The notes: a model not told the origin generated them from the sequence alone. 64,000 nucleotides of DNA from Methylohalobius crimeensis 10Ki (GCF_000421465.1 NZ_ATXB01000001.1:434001-498000), one strand, 5' to 3'; positions 40,300 through 49,808 are shown, counted from the stretch's first letter. Program-made: numbers and translations.

Positions 40300-43143
40300 A
40301 TGAAGCGTTTGTGGTGGACGATATCGAAAATGCCGGTTTGTATCTTTTTGGCCGGCCTATTGGTTGGGTGTGCCTCCCGGCCCGTGGAGGAAGAGATCGC
40401 GGTGGGGCCGGAGCAGGCTGATAAATTGTATGTGGTGGATTGCTTGTTGCCGGCCCAAGTGCGTAAGCTCGGTCAGCATTTCACCTATCTGGCCGCTCGC
40501 CGGCCCATTCGCACGACCGCCGTCGACTGCGAGATCCGGGGCGGGGAATATGTGGCCTACGATCGCAGCAATTACGCCACCGCCCTGAAGGTCTGGCTGC
40601 CGAAGGCCAAAGGCGGAGACCCCCAAGCCCAAACCTATGTGGGGGAGATTTTCGAGAAAGGTTTGGGAATCCAGCCGGACTACGACGCCGCCGCCCAATG
40701 GTACCGCAAGGCGGCCGAGCAGGATTATGCCGCGGCGATGATCAACCTTGGCTTCTTATACGAAAAAGGGTTGGGCGTCGAGCGCGATCCGGTGGCGGCG
40801 CTGAATTGGTATCGAAAGGCTTCCGGATTGGATCAGACCGATATCGCTTTCGCCGCCTCGGTGGAGGTCTATAATCGCAAGATGGCGTCGCTGCGTGAAG
40901 AAGCGGCGCAATATCGGCAGGAAGCAGCCGGTTTGCGCGAGCAGCTGGCCACCTTGCAACAGCAGCACCAGCAGACTCAGAAGTACCTCCGGCGTTATCG
41001 GGAGCAAATGGAGGCCAGCCGGCGCGAGGTGCAGCGGTTGAAGCGCGAGTTGCAATCGGCTCCCAAAGCTCCCGGTGCTAAGTCGTCAAGCCAAGGCGAA
41101 GCATTGAGACAGCGTCTCGAGCAACAAATGATGCAGCTTCAGGAAAAGGAAAAAATGGTGGCTTTGCTGGAAAAGGAAGTCGCCGAGCAGAGCCAAAAAA
41201 TGGCATCGATCCAGGAAGGAAGCGCCCAGGCGGTCAAGGAGAAGGAAGCCGAGATTCAGGACTTGAAGACCCAGCTCGCCCGGCGCAATCAGGCTTTGTT
41301 GGCATTGCGCCGGCAGCTGACCGAAAGTCAGTCCCGCTTGAGAGAATTGCGTCAACAGGTCGTTGGCGACAATCAAAGCCTGGATGCCCAAATAAAAATC
41401 CAGCGCGAGCTGCAGGCCCAATTGGAGGAAAAGCAGGCGACAGGCTCCGCCAGCCGGGAGGAACTGGCGCGCTTGACCGAAGCACTCAAGGTGAAGCAGG
41501 CCGAGATCGATCGCAAGAAAGCGGAAATCGCGAGCGTGAAATCGGAGATGGCCGAGTTGAGCGAGACCAATCGCAATCTCCAGCAACGGTTAACGCAAAG
41601 ACAGCAGCAATTGGCCCAGCTGGAAAACCGCTTGGGCAACGCCGAACAACTGGTTCAATCCAAGGAAGGCCAGATGGAAACCTTGCAGGCCGAGATCGTC
41701 CGCCGCGACGAATCTCTGCAAGCGCTGCGCCGGCAATTGGCCGACGCCAACGATCGACTGACTTCCCGGAAACAGACGGTTCAGGCCCTGCAGCAACAAT
41801 TGGCGCAAAAACAGACCGATAGCAATGTCAGTCAGGCGGAATTGGCCATGCTCGCCGCTCGTCTGCAGGAGAAGGAGGCCGAGGTCAACCGCCAGCAGGA
41901 AATCATCCAAGGCCTGAAAGCCAATGTGGCGGAATTGGAAAAACAACAACAGGCGCGGCCCAAGCAAGCCACGCCGTTGGCCCGGGCGGAATCCACTTCG
42001 GATGAAGGTGCGTGGATTGAAATCATCGATCCGCCCTTGCGCCCCCAGCGCGGCAGTTTGATGGTGGTCACCCGGGGCATGGTGGAGGCGCGTACCGTGG
42101 TGGGACAAATCCACTCTTCGGCAGGTATTTTAGCCTTCAACGTGAACGACCGGGATTTCGCTCCGGAGCCCGATGGCACCTTCAAAGTCAAAGTGCCTCT
42201 CAAAGGGAAGGAAACCCCGGTGCATCTGGTGGCGGTGGATCGCAACAGCCGCCGCACCGAGCTGAATTTCATCATTTTCCGGGATGCCAAAACCGCCGCC
42301 CCCGCCCCTGACTTGGTCGGAGTGGAAAATGAATCCAACCAGGGCGAAAGCTTGGCGAAGGCTTTACCGCGCCAGATGTTTGGCGGCTATCACGCCTTGA
42401 TTATCGGCAACAACGACTATCAATATCTGCCCAAGCTGGATACGCCCATCAATGACGCCAAAGCATTGGCGCGGGTGCTGCGAGATCGCTACGGGTTCAA
42501 GACCCGTCTGCTGCTGGACGCCAGCCGTTATGATCTTCTCAAAGCCTTGAACGAATACCGCAAGACTTTGACCGAAAAAGACAACTTGCTGGTCTATTAT
42601 GCTGGCCACGGGACTCTGGAAAAAGTCACCCAGCGCGGTTATTGGCTGCCGGTGGATGCGGAATTGGAAAACACCGCCAACTGGGTGTCCAATCAGGATA
42701 TCACCGATATTTTGCGGATCATGTCCGCCGCCCACGTGATGGTGATCGCCGATTCCTGTTACTCGGGGGCCCTTACGAGAAGCTCCGTCGCGCGTTTGGA
42801 AGCGGGCATGACGCCGGAAAAGAAGGCCGAATGGATCAAGATGCTGCTCAAGGCTCGCTCACGCGTCGCGCTAACTTCGGGAGGGCTGAATCCGGTCCTC
42901 GACGGCGGCGGTGGCGGGCATTCGGTCTTCGCCAAGGCGCTTATCCAGGCGCTGGAAAACAATCGCCGCATCGTGGAATCGTTCCGGCTGTATACCGAAG
43001 TCTCGGCGCTCGTCGCCGACGCGGCCAAGGATCAGAATTTCCACCAAGTGCCGGAGTTTTCCCCCATTCGCCACGCCGGCCACGAGGCGGGAGAATTCTT
43101 CTTTGTGCCCAAGCGGGGCGCCGGCTTACAGGCTGGATTGTAA
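40300..43143 (+). CDS. Caspase-domain (C14) lipoprotein with Sel1 repeats and long coiled coil
   Basis: 947 residues from ATG 40300; a lipobox ends at Cys24 (FLAGLLVGCASRP). Sel1-like repeats lie at ~95-175 (AAQWYRKAAEQDYAAAMINL). A long coiled coil, heptad-rich in Gln/Glu/Lys/Arg, spans ~190-560. After a linker, a caspase-like p20 domain spans ~690-900: HALIIGNNDYQYLPKLDTPI, LLVYYAGHGT (catalytic His) and MVIADSCYSGAL (catalytic Cys). A ~40-residue tail follows. Bacterial caspase homologues of this sort are proteases or signalling hubs; extracytoplasmic localisation with a coiled-coil spacer is unusual. A terminator follows. Confidence 0.85.
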   Translation: MKRLWWTISKMPVCIFLAGLLVGCASRPVEEEIAVGPEQADKLYVVDCLLPAQVRKLGQHFTYLAARRPIRTTAVDCEIRGGEYVAYDRSNYATALKVWLPKAKGGDPQAQTYVGEIFEKGLGIQPDYDAAAQWYRKAAEQDYAAAMINLGFLYEKGLGVERDPVAALNWYRKASGLDQTDIAFAASVEVYNRKMASLREEAAQYRQEAAGLREQLATLQQQHQQTQKYLRRYREQMEASRREVQRLKRELQSAPKAPGAKSSSQGEALRQRLEQQMMQLQEKEKMVALLEKEVAEQSQKMASIQEGSAQAVKEKEAEIQDLKTQLARRNQALLALRRQLTESQSRLRELRQQVVGDNQSLDAQIKIQRELQAQLEEKQATGSASREELARLTEALKVKQAEIDRKKAEIASVKSEMAELSETNRNLQQRLTQRQQQLAQLENRLGNAEQLVQSKEGQMETLQAEIVRRDESLQALRRQLADANDRLTSRKQTVQALQQQLAQKQTDSNVSQAELAMLAARLQEKEAEVNRQQEIIQGLKANVAELEKQQQARPKQATPLARAESTSDEGAWIEIIDPPLRPQRGSLMVVTRGMVEARTVVGQIHSSAGILAFNVNDRDFAPEPDGTFKVKVPLKGKETPVHLVAVDRNSRRTELNFIIFRDAKTAAPAPDLVGVENESNQGESLAKALPRQMFGGYHALIIGNNDYQYLPKLDTPINDAKALARVLRDRYGFKTRLLLDASRYDLLKALNEYRKTLTEKDNLLVYYAGHGTLEKVTQRGYWLPVDAELENTANWVSNQDITDILRIMSAAHVMVIADSCYSGALTRSSVARLEAGMTPEKKAEWIKMLLKARSRVALTSGGLNPVLDGGGGGHSVFAKALIQALENNRRIVESFRLYTEVSALVADAAKDQNFHQVPEFSPIRHAGHEAGEFFFVPKRGAGLQAGL

Positions 43144-43217
43144 GAAAAAATTCGGGCGCCGCTACTTGCCCCAGGGGTGCGGAGCCACGGAAGGTTCAGC
43201 CAAGCCAAGGATAAAGA

Positions 43218-43241
43218 GCGAGCGGCCTTTGGGCCGCTCGC
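43218..43241. terminator. Terminator between convergent genes
   Basis: GCGAGCGGCC and GGCCGCTCGC form a perfect 10-bp stem around TTTG, between the caspase gene and the convergent autotransporter gene. T-runs are short on both sides. Confidence 0.7.
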
Positions 43242-43253
43242 TTGCATCAACCA

Positions 43254-44621
43254 TCAGAACTGGATGCGGGTTCCGAAGGAGATGCGATGGCTGCTGACGT
43301 GTCGGTATCCCACCAACGCTTCATAGCCGACGAAGGCCGAAATGCCGTGGGCGAAAGTCGCGGTCAGATCGCCGCCGAAGGTGGCGTAATCCCGGTCGGG
43401 GGGCGCAACGCGAATGGCGAAGGTTTGTCCCAAGGGATCGCCCACGAAACTCGCCGAGATGGTGCGGCTGGGATCGCGGAATTCGTGATGCCACTCGCCC
43501 CGGAATTGCGGCGTGACGACGCCCCAAGGCAGGCTGATGGCGTAGGAAGCCTGCGCCCCGACGATGGATTTCATCGAGCGGACTTTGTGCTCGTCCAGGC
43601 GGATCGCCCAACCGTCGCCGCCGGTTTCGCGGTAATCGTCCACCCGCAGCCGCTTGTAGCTGAACCGCCCATAAGGGGTGAGGTTGAAGCCCTGCCAGTG
43701 GAGATTGTACCCGGTTGAGACCGCGAATCCCCATTGGCTGCCGTCGGTATCGCCATTGGCCCGGGCGTTGACGGTATCGCCGGGAATCGTGTAGGTGATA
43801 TTGCGGGTGGTATCGAAATTGATATGACCGTAGGTGGCCAAGGCATCGACGTAGAGATTCTCCAAGGGGTAATAGGAGCCGTAAACGCTACCGATGTAGG
43901 AGTCGTTGTCGGCATGGCCGCCGTTGCTGTCGAATTCGTTGTCGGAGGTCACGTAGCTGAAAGCCCCGCCGGCGACCAGGGAGTCGGTGATCCGATAATC
44001 GGCCCCGCCGGTGACGCCCCAGTTCTTGAAGTTGAAGCCCCGTTGGGACGGCATGGAGTCGACCTCCCCCAGATGATAGTTGCCGTTGATCCATACTCCC
44101 AGGGGGCCGAACGCATCGCTGCCGGCATTGCCGCCGGTGATGGGTTGGCCGTTTTGAAACAGCTGAACGCCGGCGAACCGGGTTGTGCCGAGGCCGGCCC
44201 GGAGCGTTTCCAGGCGTCCCAGGACCGATGCGTTGACGATATTGACATGGCCTGCCATGGTGCGAGTGGATTCCTGGCCGAAGGAAGTGATTTGCTCCGG
44301 CGAAGCTTCGAACAGGGCTTCACCGACGGCCGCGCTGCCGGGGTCGTCGACGGACGCGCCCACCAGCGCGTTGCAACGATTCCGGAAATCTTCTTCCAAA
44401 ACGTCGTTGCGTTGGGAGCAGGCCTCGAATACCACGTCCGCCATGCTCTTCTGTGATTGATTGAGAGACTGCCCTTCCGAGATAGGGTTCTCGTATGCGG
44501 CCAGAAGCTTATGGCGCCAATCCGGCGTCATGACCGCCACCGCTCCGCACAGCAGCGAACAGGTGACGGTGGTTGCCGTTCCCAGGGCGGGGCGGGGTGG
44601 TTTTTTAATTGGTATGGTCAT
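43254..44621 (-). CDS. Autotransporter-type outer-membrane beta-barrel protein
   Basis: 455 residues from ATG 44621 (AGAGGG upstream; the start overlaps the preceding gene's stop as TCATGA). A signal-like N-terminus with IKKPPRPALGTATTVTCSLL precedes a short alpha-helical region (~50-140). The C-terminal ~290 residues have alternating hydrophobic beta strands (NWGVTGGADYRITDSLVAGG, YGSYYPLENLYVDALATYGH, YGRFSYKRLRVDDYRETGG) and end in RISFGTRIQF, with the terminal aromatic needed for Bam recognition. It is a typical autotransporter barrel with a very short passenger. Exact partners are unknown. Confidence 0.8.
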   Translation of the reverse strand: MTIPIKKPPRPALGTATTVTCSLLCGAVAVMTPDWRHKLLAAYENPISEGQSLNQSQKSMADVVFEACSQRNDVLEEDFRNRCNALVGASVDDPGSAAVGEALFEASPEQITSFGQESTRTMAGHVNIVNASVLGRLETLRAGLGTTRFAGVQLFQNGQPITGGNAGSDAFGPLGVWINGNYHLGEVDSMPSQRGFNFKNWGVTGGADYRITDSLVAGGAFSYVTSDNEFDSNGGHADNDSYIGSVYGSYYPLENLYVDALATYGHINFDTTRNITYTIPGDTVNARANGDTDGSQWGFAVSTGYNLHWQGFNLTPYGRFSYKRLRVDDYRETGGDGWAIRLDEHKVRSMKSIVGAQASYAISLPWGVVTPQFRGEWHHEFRDPSRTISASFVGDPLGQTFAIRVAPPDRDYATFGGDLTATFAHGISAFVGYEALVGYRHVSSHRISFGTRIQF

Positions 44622-45793
44622 GATGTGCCCTCTTGAAATTTGTATGTTGCCGAAATGCAACCAATTATTAGTAAAAATGTCAATCCGACCCATTGTCGCC
44701 ATAAGCTTAGCTCGAACAGGCCGCTCAGGCAAAATGCAATTAGGGCTGCAATAACAGCAGAAGTTAATATTTGCTGCTGTGGATTTTTAGATGCTTGAAA
44801 ATATTTGGATTTTATGGAAAAAAGCAACAACCCCACAAAAGCGAGCGCGCCTATTATGCCCAGTTCCGCCAGAATTTCCAGGTAGAGATTATGCGCCCAA
44901 GGGGTGACGCGCGGATCGTGGACGACCCAATCGGGCAATTGGGTTGGATTCAGATAATCCTTATAAAGGAGCAGGTAGCTTCCAATACCGTGACCGGTGA
45001 GGGGGGATTGCAGAAACATTTGCCAGGCGGCCCACCATAAGGGAAGGCGGCTGGTCCAGGAACTCAGGAATTTAGTGGTCAGGGTAAAACAGAGAGCGGC
45101 ATCCATCAAAATCAGCCCGAGAATGGCAACCGTACCGATCCGAAAAAGCTGCTTCGATTCTCGCAGGAGAAGAAAGAACAGCGCCATGCTCACTCCCGCG
45201 ATCAATATCGCCAGCCGGCTATGGTAAACGACGGCGAGTGATAAGGAGATGGCGATCGCCGCCCAGGCCAGCCACGATTGGGCGGAAAATTTCGGGCTTA
45301 ATTTGAACAAGGCCAGCGGAAACGGTAATAAAATTTGAAATAGAATAATGTCGTTGGGGACTTTGAAAGCGGTCAAGCGGCTTTGTACGATCCATTCGGT
45401 GGGAGACATTTGCGGGTGAGTGGCGGAAACCATGAGCATCCAGCCCCCCAAAACACAAGCAATCAGTGTCCATGTCAAACAAAGTCCGATCAATTGACGC
45501 TTGCCGAAATAGCCGCTGATCAGAAAGTACACCAAGCAGGCGGGGATTAACGCGAGGCTCAGGTGCAAACTTCGGTGGAAATTCGGGCTGTTGAGATTGC
45601 CTATGCCGATAACCAGCATTAGGAAGAGGAATGCAGCGAGGATACCGGAAGGAAATCGGGGGGCAGCGACGAGCGCGGCCCGGCTTCCCAAGACAGCCAA
45701 GCCGAGCAGGCCGATGTCCAGGCTAAAGGGGAGAGCGAAAGTCGCGAGGTAAAAATACACCGCCGCTTCCGCGCTGCACCTGGATGGGATCAT
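44618..45793 (-). CDS. O-antigen ligase / Wzy-type polymerase
   Basis: 391 residues with about ten membrane segments. A large periplasmic loop near ~250-300 contains WWAAWQMFLQSPLTGHGIGS and HNLYLEILAELGIIGALAFV, the conserved Wzy_C/O-antigen-ligase signature. It would join or polymerise O-polysaccharide units. It overlaps the autotransporter gene by four bases and is five bases from the upstream gene; no other lipopolysaccharide genes are adjacent. Confidence 0.85.
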   Translation of the reverse strand: MIPSRCSAEAAVYFYLATFALPFSLDIGLLGLAVLGSRAALVAAPRFPSGILAAFLFLMLVIGIGNLNSPNFHRSLHLSLALIPACLVYFLISGYFGKRQLIGLCLTWTLIACVLGGWMLMVSATHPQMSPTEWIVQSRLTAFKVPNDIILFQILLPFPLALFKLSPKFSAQSWLAWAAIAISLSLAVVYHSRLAILIAGVSMALFFLLLRESKQLFRIGTVAILGLILMDAALCFTLTTKFLSSWTSRLPLWWAAWQMFLQSPLTGHGIGSYLLLYKDYLNPTQLPDWVVHDPRVTPWAHNLYLEILAELGIIGALAFVGLLLFSIKSKYFQASKNPQQQILTSAVIAALIAFCLSGLFELSLWRQWVGLTFLLIIGCISATYKFQEGTS

Positions 45794-45798
45794 CGGGT

Positions 45799-46215
45799 TT
45801 AGTAGTCCTCTTCTACCCGCAGCATTCGGTAAAGAACCCCCTTGTTATCGAACATACGGTATGCCCCCGAGGGGGTGATTTCCCCGTAGACGTAGATTTT
45901 CCCTCTTTTGGGGGGATACAGATAACCGGCGACTTTGCGTTTATCCAGTATTTGCACCTGGCCATAGAAATATTTGGAATCGGTAAATCCCCCTACTTTG
46001 ATCCATTCTCCTTTTCTTAGGCGGTTTTTCGACCTTCGGGCTTGTTTTTTTGAAATGGGATTGCCGTTGGGCGATTCCGCTTGAAAAATGGCCGTGGCGG
46101 AAATGAAGCCGGGATCATGCTGCGCCTCGGCGCAATAAGCGCCTAGCGCAGCAAAAACCCCGATGCCCAGCCGTGATATTGTCCAAAAGTTGAGCTTATT
46201 CCGCCGGTTCCACAT
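45799..46215 (-). CDS. Exported protein of unknown function
   Basis: 138 residues. A signal peptide is apparent (hydrophobic ~11-29, ending AYCAEAQ). The mature part is rich in Lys/Arg (SKKQARRSKNRLRKGEWIKV), then short beta-type segments (YFYGQVQILDKRKVAGYLYP). No family is recognised. It overlaps the end of the DUF2807 gene by 20 bases and is five bases before the O-antigen-ligase gene, so it is part of the same transcript. Confidence 0.6.
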   Translation of the reverse strand: MWNRRNKLNFWTISRLGIGVFAALGAYCAEAQHDPGFISATAIFQAESPNGNPISKKQARRSKNRLRKGEWIKVGGFTDSKYFYGQVQILDKRKVAGYLYPPKRGKIYVYGEITPSGAYRMFDNKGVLYRMLRVEEDY

Positions 46216-46894
46216 CCCCCACCCCGGTAATATGCGTGATCACTTGAGCGGGGCGGCCGTAATAGGTGACATCGCCTACGCCGGACACATCGACCTTCAG
46301 CGTTTTTTGAGCGTTGACTGCCACATCGGCGGCACCGGAGACGTTGACCTGGGCCTGTTCTGCCCGCAACTGGCTGAAATCCAGGCTGCCGCTGCCCCCT
46401 GCGATGATTTCCAACGTTCCGGTTCGGCCCCGTGCGTAGACGTCGCCGCTGCCGTTTGCCTCGATTCTGAACCGGGGCGAATCCAAGTCCAGCAGTTCGA
46501 CATCGGCGGCGGAACGGATGGCCAGTTCCTCGAGACGGGGGCTACGCAGTTCTACCCGCAAAGGTCCCTCGCTTTGGATCGAGCGGTTCGCTTCGATCCG
46601 CAGTTGATCGCCCCGCACTCGGGTTTGGATCAGGTCCAGGAGGTTGGAATCCGCTTCCAGGCGTGCCTGGCATCGTTTGCCCGGGCGGTAGACCACATCG
46701 ATCCCCGCTTCGACTGCGATACGCTCGAAGCAGGGCAGTTCGCGGGTTTCTTCGGCGCGCCGATGATTGCCGCGAACCAGATCTTCGTTGCCGTATTCCA
46801 CCCCGTCGATGACGATTTTACCGGTGACCGCCTCGGCCGCCGCCAAGCCAGGTACGAGGCAGCCGAGGAGTGACAAGACTTTAAGCCGGTTCAT
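46196..46894 (-). CDS. DUF2807 (GIN-domain) exported protein
   Basis: 232 residues with a signal peptide (MNRLKVLSLLGCLVPGLAAA). The body is a right-handed beta-helix-type repeat with periodic Asp/Gly-Ser patterns (LEELAIRSAADVELLDLDSP, GSGDVYARGRTGTLEIIAGG, VNVSGAADVAVNAQKTLKVD) typical of DUF2807. The family is exported and putatively adhesin-like, with no known enzymatic role. It overlaps the next gene and is three bases from the OmpA-like gene. Confidence 0.82.
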   Translation of the reverse strand: MNRLKVLSLLGCLVPGLAAAEAVTGKIVIDGVEYGNEDLVRGNHRRAEETRELPCFERIAVEAGIDVVYRPGKRCQARLEADSNLLDLIQTRVRGDQLRIEANRSIQSEGPLRVELRSPRLEELAIRSAADVELLDLDSPRFRIEANGSGDVYARGRTGTLEIIAGGSGSLDFSQLRAEQAQVNVSGAADVAVNAQKTLKVDVSGVGDVTYYGRPAQVITHITGVGDVEPAE

Positions 46895-46897
46895 GAC

Positions 46898-47470
46898 TTA
46901 ATCCACTCGGTGCAGTTCTACTCGCCGGTTCAAGGGGTCGAAAGGATCCTTGTCCGGGAGGGGGGTATGCTCGCCGCGGCCCACGATCTGCAGGCGTTCC
47001 GGTTCCACCGAGAACCGGGAATACAGGTATTCCTTGACCGCCTTGGCGCGCTGTTGGGAGAGCCACTCGTTATAACTATCCGAACCGCTGGCATCGGTAT
47101 GCCCCTCGATGATGAGGCGTTCCCGCTGGAATTGATCCATGGTCAGCATCCGGCCGATTTCGTCCAGGAAGGGCTTGGCCTCCTCGCGAAGTTTGGCCGA
47201 GTTGAAATCGAATTGGATCGGCAAGGCGATGGCGACCGATTCCTTGGCTTGCTCGGCCGGTTGAGCGGACGGGGCGGCATTGAAGGTCAGCGAGCGGGTT
47301 TTGGGGCGGCGCTCGGTTTTATCCGGAAACAGCAATTTTCCCATTTCGTCCGCCGACGGTGGTTCGGTGAAGAGCCGGACGTCTCCGGCGAGGACGGTTT
47401 GTCCGCAAGCAGCCAGGGCCAGCGGCAAGAGAAGGTGGCGGAAGGGGGAATGGCGTGGTTTTGTGTTCAT
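46898..47470 (-). CDS. OmpA-family protein with peptidoglycan-binding domain
   Basis: 190 residues with a signal peptide (LLLPLALAACGQTVLA; the AAC may form a lipobox). The OmpA-C domain occupies ~80-190: IQFDFNSAKLREEAKPFLDE, LIIEGHTDASGSDSYNEWLS and QQRAKAVKEYLYSRF, then NRRVELHRVD at the end. It anchors the outer membrane or an assembly to peptidoglycan. It lacks a transmembrane barrel. It sits between the small lipoprotein and DUF2807 genes. Confidence 0.88.
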   Translation of the reverse strand: MNTKPRHSPFRHLLLPLALAACGQTVLAGDVRLFTEPPSADEMGKLLFPDKTERRPKTRSLTFNAAPSAQPAEQAKESVAIALPIQFDFNSAKLREEAKPFLDEIGRMLTMDQFQRERLIIEGHTDASGSDSYNEWLSQQRAKAVKEYLYSRFSVEPERLQIVGRGEHTPLPDKDPFDPLNRRVELHRVD

Positions 47471-47502
47471 AGGGAGTACCTCGTTAGGTTGTCAGGGTCG
47501 GG

Positions 47503-47805
47503 TCATTTGGGCTCCCAACGGGTGACTCGCCCGTCGGGATCGAAAAAGACCACCTGGGTGCGAAATTCCCGCGATTCCCCCCAGTCACCTTTGGTGGTGC
47601 CCTGGCAGGTATAGCAGTGTCGCCCCCAGGCGGCTCGAACTTGCTCCTTGGTCATGCCTTTGGCGATCATGCCGGCGCGGATCAGTTCCACCATTTGGGG
47701 CTTCCATTCGGGATGCTGGGCGATATAGTCCTCGCGCCGGACCGGTGCGGTTTCGCAAGCCGCCAACAGGAGCACGGCGGCAGCTAGAAATACGGGTTTC
47801 TTCAT
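47503..47805 (-). CDS. Small lipoprotein with a CxxC motif
   Basis: 100 residues. MKKPVFLAAAVLLLAACETA gives a signal peptide with lipobox (AAC, Cys17). The mature part has IAKGMTKEQVRAAWGRHCYT and WGRHCYTCQGTTKGDWGESR, with a CxxC pair. The MTKEQVRAAWG block resembles the SmpA/BamE-like small lipoproteins. The start overlaps the stop of the CsgG-like gene (ATGA), so the two are tightly coupled. The function is unknown. Confidence 0.75.
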   Translation of the reverse strand: MKKPVFLAAAVLLLAACETAPVRREDYIAQHPEWKPQMVELIRAGMIAKGMTKEQVRAAWGRHCYTCQGTTKGDWGESREFRTQVVFFDPDGRVTRWEPK

Positions 47806-49436
47806 GGCTGGGCTCCTTGGTTCATGGCCGCTTGTTGGGAAGATCCGTCCGTTACCTGGAACTCCGTCCCGGCAACCGCGAAATTCTGGCCCGCATCGGG
47901 GACAAACTCTCCGTTTTCATCCACCGGAAGCGCATCGGCGGAAATCGGGGAGACCGAGGCGACGGCGCGGATTTTATCGATCCCGGCGGGAGCGCCCACG
48001 GTCAGTTTGGCCGGCGCGTTGGCCGGAGGAATCCGGTAGGTTTGCCCCGGGCGGACGAAGTTATCGTTCTGATAAGGGTTGGGGAACAGGGTGGACATTT
48101 TGCCCACCGAGTTGATGGTCACGATGCGTACAAACATGGGACGGCTCACCTCGAAAAAGATTTCCATGGGTTCGCCGATCTTGAATGCCTGCTTGCTCAG
48201 CCACACTTTGAGCTCACCCAATTCCGGTTCGGGCGGTTGCGGCCGAAGCGTTTTCGGTTTGGATGCTTCCGCTTGAGCCGGTGGGGAAACCGATTTGTCC
48301 GGTGCTTGGAATGCCAGCGCGCGGAGCCGGTTTTGATAGTCTTCCAGCAGGGCGTTGACTTGCTTGCGCCGGAATTGCGCCTCGAAGTCCATAGGCACGT
48401 TTTGGAATAGGGCCAGATAGAGCTCCTCGCTGACCGGGCGGGTGTTCTCGACGCCGTACTCGCTTTTGAAGCTTTCAATGGCGGCCCGGGTGGAGGCGTC
48501 CAAGCGGCCGGTCACCTTCAGGTCTTTGCCGCAAAGATAGAGATATTCCTGAATTTTGGCGATACGATCGGGTCGCTCCAAGCTATAAAATTCCTCGCGA
48601 ACCGCGTCGAGAACCACCGGATCCGGGTCGGCGCTGGGCAACAGCCGCCAGTAGGGCAGGGTTTGGTATTTGCCCACGACTTGGAGAATACTCAGTTGTA
48701 CCAGCAGACGAATGGCGGCATGGCGTCCCTGGATCTTCTTGATATTGCCGCGCAGGCCGAGGGTCTGTCCATAAACCGTAAATCCCAGCTGGTCGGCGCC
48801 GACCCCTTTGTGGACCTTGATGTTGTTGACCGCCTGCATGAAGGGAATGCCGGTAAAGGTTTGAAAGTCGATCAAATTGAAATCGAGGGTAATGCTCGCC
48901 AGCGAGTTTTTGCGGACGTCGGCGAAATCCAAGCCCATGGGAACCCCGAGCTCCTCGACTGTCCCGCTCAGGTCCAGATTTTCTTCCTTCGTCACCAGTC
49001 CGCGGTCGAATTCGGTCAAGCCGCCTACCAAAACCACGTCGGGTAGCAGTTTGTCTCCCCATTCGGAGTAGCCGGTCTGGGCCGTATTGAGCATGAATTC
49101 CGGATCGTAGGGGACATAAAGAATATTCCCGCCGATGGAATTGAGCGTGCTTTTGACCATCTCGCTGATGTCCTGGGGAATTTCTCCGCTGGTCGGCAGG
49201 GAAGTGCCGGTTCGGTCGATCGCCGGCTTGGACATCACTTTGAGCAGCCCCCGGTTGTAAATGACATTGGCCCGCCCCAGATCCCGCACTGCTTGCGTGA
49301 AGATGGTGGTTTTCACTTCCGGCAAAGAAGTGTTTAGATCCAGGTCCACGTCTTGGGGGTTTACCCCGCAAGCGCCGATCCAGACTGTCAAAAAGCTGAT
49401 ACCTAAAATCTTGGCTAGATGGAGTGAGGTGTTCAT
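47802..49436 (-). CDS. CsgG/HfaB-like outer-membrane lipoprotein with PG-binding and DUF4384-like regions
   Basis: 544 residues; the lipobox is SFLTVWIGACGVNPQD (Cys23). Residues ~40-270 resemble the CsgG/HfaB secretin-like fold, with alternating beta segments (GGNILYVPYDPEFMLNTAQT, ASITLDFNLIDFQTFTGIPF), and end in HAAIRLLVQLSILQVVGKYQ, as in CsgG's C-terminal helix. At ~290-335 is a PG-binding-1-like helix region (KIQEYLYLCGKDLKVTGRLD). At ~410-490 lies a DUF4384-like domain (VWLSKQAFKIGEPMEIFFEV, PNPYQNDNFVRPGQTYRIPP). CsgG pores export amyloid subunits; here the similarity is remote. Its partners appear to be the genes on either side. Confidence 0.62.
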   Translation of the reverse strand: MNTSLHLAKILGISFLTVWIGACGVNPQDVDLDLNTSLPEVKTTIFTQAVRDLGRANVIYNRGLLKVMSKPAIDRTGTSLPTSGEIPQDISEMVKSTLNSIGGNILYVPYDPEFMLNTAQTGYSEWGDKLLPDVVLVGGLTEFDRGLVTKEENLDLSGTVEELGVPMGLDFADVRKNSLASITLDFNLIDFQTFTGIPFMQAVNNIKVHKGVGADQLGFTVYGQTLGLRGNIKKIQGRHAAIRLLVQLSILQVVGKYQTLPYWRLLPSADPDPVVLDAVREEFYSLERPDRIAKIQEYLYLCGKDLKVTGRLDASTRAAIESFKSEYGVENTRPVSEELYLALFQNVPMDFEAQFRRKQVNALLEDYQNRLRALAFQAPDKSVSPPAQAEASKPKTLRPQPPEPELGELKVWLSKQAFKIGEPMEIFFEVSRPMFVRIVTINSVGKMSTLFPNPYQNDNFVRPGQTYRIPPANAPAKLTVGAPAGIDKIRAVASVSPISADALPVDENGEFVPDAGQNFAVAGTEFQVTDGSSQQAAMNQGAQP

Positions 49437-49475
49437 CGTGCGGCCTCAGGTTATCCGGGGCGGTTGAAAAAAGGA

Positions 49476-49808
49476 TTATTTGGCGACCGCCGTAGCGCCA
49501 CGGTTGTCGGAATTGTTGAGAATGATGGTGCCCGGAGCGAGTTTGGTCCCGGGTCCCAGAATAATATTGCCCTGACCGGCGCTATTGCTTTCGTTGGTGA
49601 TCAGGGTCTTTCGGTTTCCCGACAATTCCTTCCCTTTCGCTTTCATCAGGATGAAGGAGTCGTTGAGGCCGGTTTTCAAGGAATCGTCGATGGGAGTATC
49701 CAGGGGAATACCGTCGTCCAGGTCCGAGCTCCAAGCCATTGCGGGAATGAGCAATAGACTTAGGGCGATGCCTAATGGCAGTTTGGGAAAAGTGGTGGTT
49801 GTGCTCAT
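49476..49808 (-). CDS. Small exported protein of unknown function
   Basis: 110 residues from ATG 49808, with AAGGAGG a few bases upstream. The signal peptide is clear (FPKLPLGIALSLLLIPAMAW then SSDLDDG). The mature part is low in charge and rich in Asn/Gly/Thr (TLITNESNSAGQGNIILGPG, APGTIILNNSDNRGATAVAK), with the look of a short fibre or adhesin subunit. No homologue is recognised. The gap to the CsgG-like gene is 39 bases. Confidence 0.6.
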   Translation of the reverse strand: MSTTTTFPKLPLGIALSLLLIPAMAWSSDLDDGIPLDTPIDDSLKTGLNDSFILMKAKGKELSGNRKTLITNESNSAGQGNIILGPGTKLAPGTIILNNSDNRGATAVAK

